From CAYMPH01 sp964392365 (GTDB lineage Bacteria; Spirochaetota; UBA4802; UBA5550): 64,000 nucleotides of DNA. Each line of letters opens with the position of its first letter. The stretch's first letter is position 1. The notes beneath the pieces were generated by a model that made no database searches, had not been told where the DNA came from, and saw only the letters and a program-made list of their open reading frames with translations. The position numbers and the translations under genes are program-made. Of this stretch, positions 63,125-64,000 are shown one piece after another. The stretch is taken from NCBI GenBank assembly GCA_964392365.1, contig CAYMPH010000002.1, positions 1 through 64,000 on the forward strand, given 5' to 3'.

Positions 63125-64000
63125 AGTTTTTCAAGTTTTATTGCAGTTTTATTTGAGGTCCAGTTCATTGAGTATTTTTTTGCTTCAATGGATTTTTTTG
63201 CGTAAAGCTTTTTATCAGTTAGCAGAAGTTTAACCTTGCCTACAAATTCTTCAAGGTCATCTTTTACCATAAATCCGCCATTGTCGCCATTCATAACATC
63301 CTTTGTTCCCATAACGCCTATTGCAACTACTGGTGTGCCGCAGTACATTGATTCAATAGCAATAAGACCCTGGGTTTCTGTTTTGGATGGGTAGACAAGA
63401 ACATCGGCAAGTGTGTACCAGTGTTTTATAAGATGCCTGTTAACATACCCGAGTAGGATTAAATTTTTATCCAATCCTCTTTTTACGTATAAATTTCTAT
63501 ATTTTTCAATTTCAGGGCCGCTGCCTGCTATAACAAGAATTGCATCCGGTATTTCTTTTATTACTTCTTCAAGAACATCCACTAAAAAATTTACATTTTT
63601 TTCTGCTGTAATTCTTCCTGCATAAAATAAAATTTTTTTACTTTTAAGAATAGGATAATCCTTGTAAAATCTTGAATTAATTTTTTCTTTTTTCTTATCA
63701 GTGCCTTTGAATTCATCTTCATCTAATCCTGTTGGAATAATAAAAACAGGATTTTTTGTTTTATAGGATTTTATAACATCAGCCATTTGCTGAGTTGGAA
63801 CGATAATAATCTGAGCACGATTGTATGCTTTGAGTACTCTGTACTTAGGATATTTTCTGGTAAAGAAATATGGTAAAAAGGGATAGTAAAGGGCTAAATA
63901 TTCCTCCCAGAATGTATGAGCTGTTGCTACAACAGGAATTTTTTTTACAGCAGCATATTCCCAGCATAGCCTTGCCATAGGGAATTCTGTCTGTATGTGA
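63088..64000 (-). CDS. Glycosyltransferase group 1 (GT4), N-terminally truncated by window edge
   Basis: The frame is open to the window end; before the first methionine at 63978 it reads HIQTEFP, matching the HxHxPF region of GT4 N-terminal domains, so the gene starts beyond 64000. Visible: PVVATAHTFWEEYLALY, PTQQMADVIKSY, ILFYAGRITAEKNVNFLV, LVIAGSGPEIEKY and the EX7E block YPSKTETQGLIAIESMYCGTPVVAI. These mark a retaining GT4 enzyme acting on glycolipid or glycan acceptors. Its 3' end overlaps the lipoprotein gene. Confidence 0.9.
   Translation of the reverse strand, partial: HIQTEFPMARLCWEYAAVKKIPVVATAHTFWEEYLALYYPFLPYFFTRKYPKYRVLKAYNRAQIIIVPTQQMADVIKSYKTKNPVFIIPTGLDEDEFKGTDKKKEKINSRFYKDYPILKSKKILFYAGRITAEKNVNFLVDVLEEVIKEIPDAILVIAGSGPEIEKYRNLYVKRGLDKNLILLGYVNRHLIKHWYTLADVLVYPSKTETQGLIAIESMYCGTPVVAIGVMGTKDVMNGDNGGFMVKDDLEEFVGKVKLLLTDKKLYAKKSIEAKKYSMNWTSNKTAIKLEKLYEEVLAGKFSR

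Noticed and set aside
1..64000. CRISPR array, tRNA/rRNA genes, complete insertion sequence or prophage
   Set aside because: No regularly spaced repeats, no tRNA cloverleaf or rRNA signature, and no transposase, integrase or phage structural gene seen by eye.

Overview
The window is a 64 kb stretch of low-GC chromosomal DNA from a Gram-negative-type bacterium with an outer membrane. Evidence for that is a set of lipobox proteins, an MlaC-like periplasmic protein, a probable outer-membrane barrel protein and Lgt. My best guess is the phylum Spirochaetota. The reasons are the density of PAS/GAF/SpoIIE-phosphatase signalling genes, an exported helical protein resembling (from memory only) the Leptospira flagellar-coiling protein FcpA, a chemotaxis receptor with a multi-helix membrane module, and frequent TTG/GTG starts. 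This placement is inference: there is no rRNA in the window. I see no tRNA, rRNA, CRISPR array, prophage or complete insertion sequence.

Region 1 to 13.7 kb, mostly minus strand: two SpoIIE-type phosphatases meeting tail to tail, a DMT transporter with a very histidine-rich tail, an SGNH-esterase/MBOAT fusion, a vapBC toxin-antitoxin pair with a readable promoter-operator, a metallo-beta-lactamase-fold lipase-like protein, a degenerate YchF-type GTPase, a chemotaxis receptor, lysA (plus strand) and a metallophosphoesterase/nucleotidyltransferase fusion. Two non-coding oddities lie here: a GC-rich patch with a perfect 17-bp hairpin (7500-7650) and a 101-bp MITE-like element (8812-8912).

Region 13.9 to 26.6 kb: a PlsC-type acyltransferase, a dnaC-like/folK/panB operon, the FcpA-like protein, a fatty acyl-AMP ligase/ACP/alpha-oxoamine synthase operon (a candidate sphingoid or other long-chain aminoketone pathway), guaB, several small exported or membrane proteins, and lgt.

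Region 26.7 to 39.7 kb: a four-gene plus-strand run of a membrane protein, a PAS histidine-kinase-like protein that lacks the phospho-acceptor histidine, a MoxR-type AAA+ ATPase and a VWA protein; then an epimerase, the recA-map-folE2 operon, a barrel-like exported protein, a parvulin lipoprotein and an orphan HicB-like protein.

Region 40.0 to 47.2 kb: a complete F-type ATP synthase operon (atpI-B-E-F-H-A-G-D-C) ending in a strong terminator. Subunit c residues predict proton rather than sodium coupling.

Region 47.4 to 58.6 kb: a compact signalling operon (acidic orphan protein, GAF/degenerate GGDEF protein, SUMF1-fold protein, PAS-SpoIIE phosphatase, PAS histidine kinase) running straight into an alpha-glucan phosphorylase gene, which suggests that sensory input is tied to glycogen use. 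The window closes with a cupin, a polysaccharide deacetylase/glycosyltransferase pair, a nitroreductase, an MlaC-like protein, a lipoprotein and a glycosyltransferase cut by the window edge.
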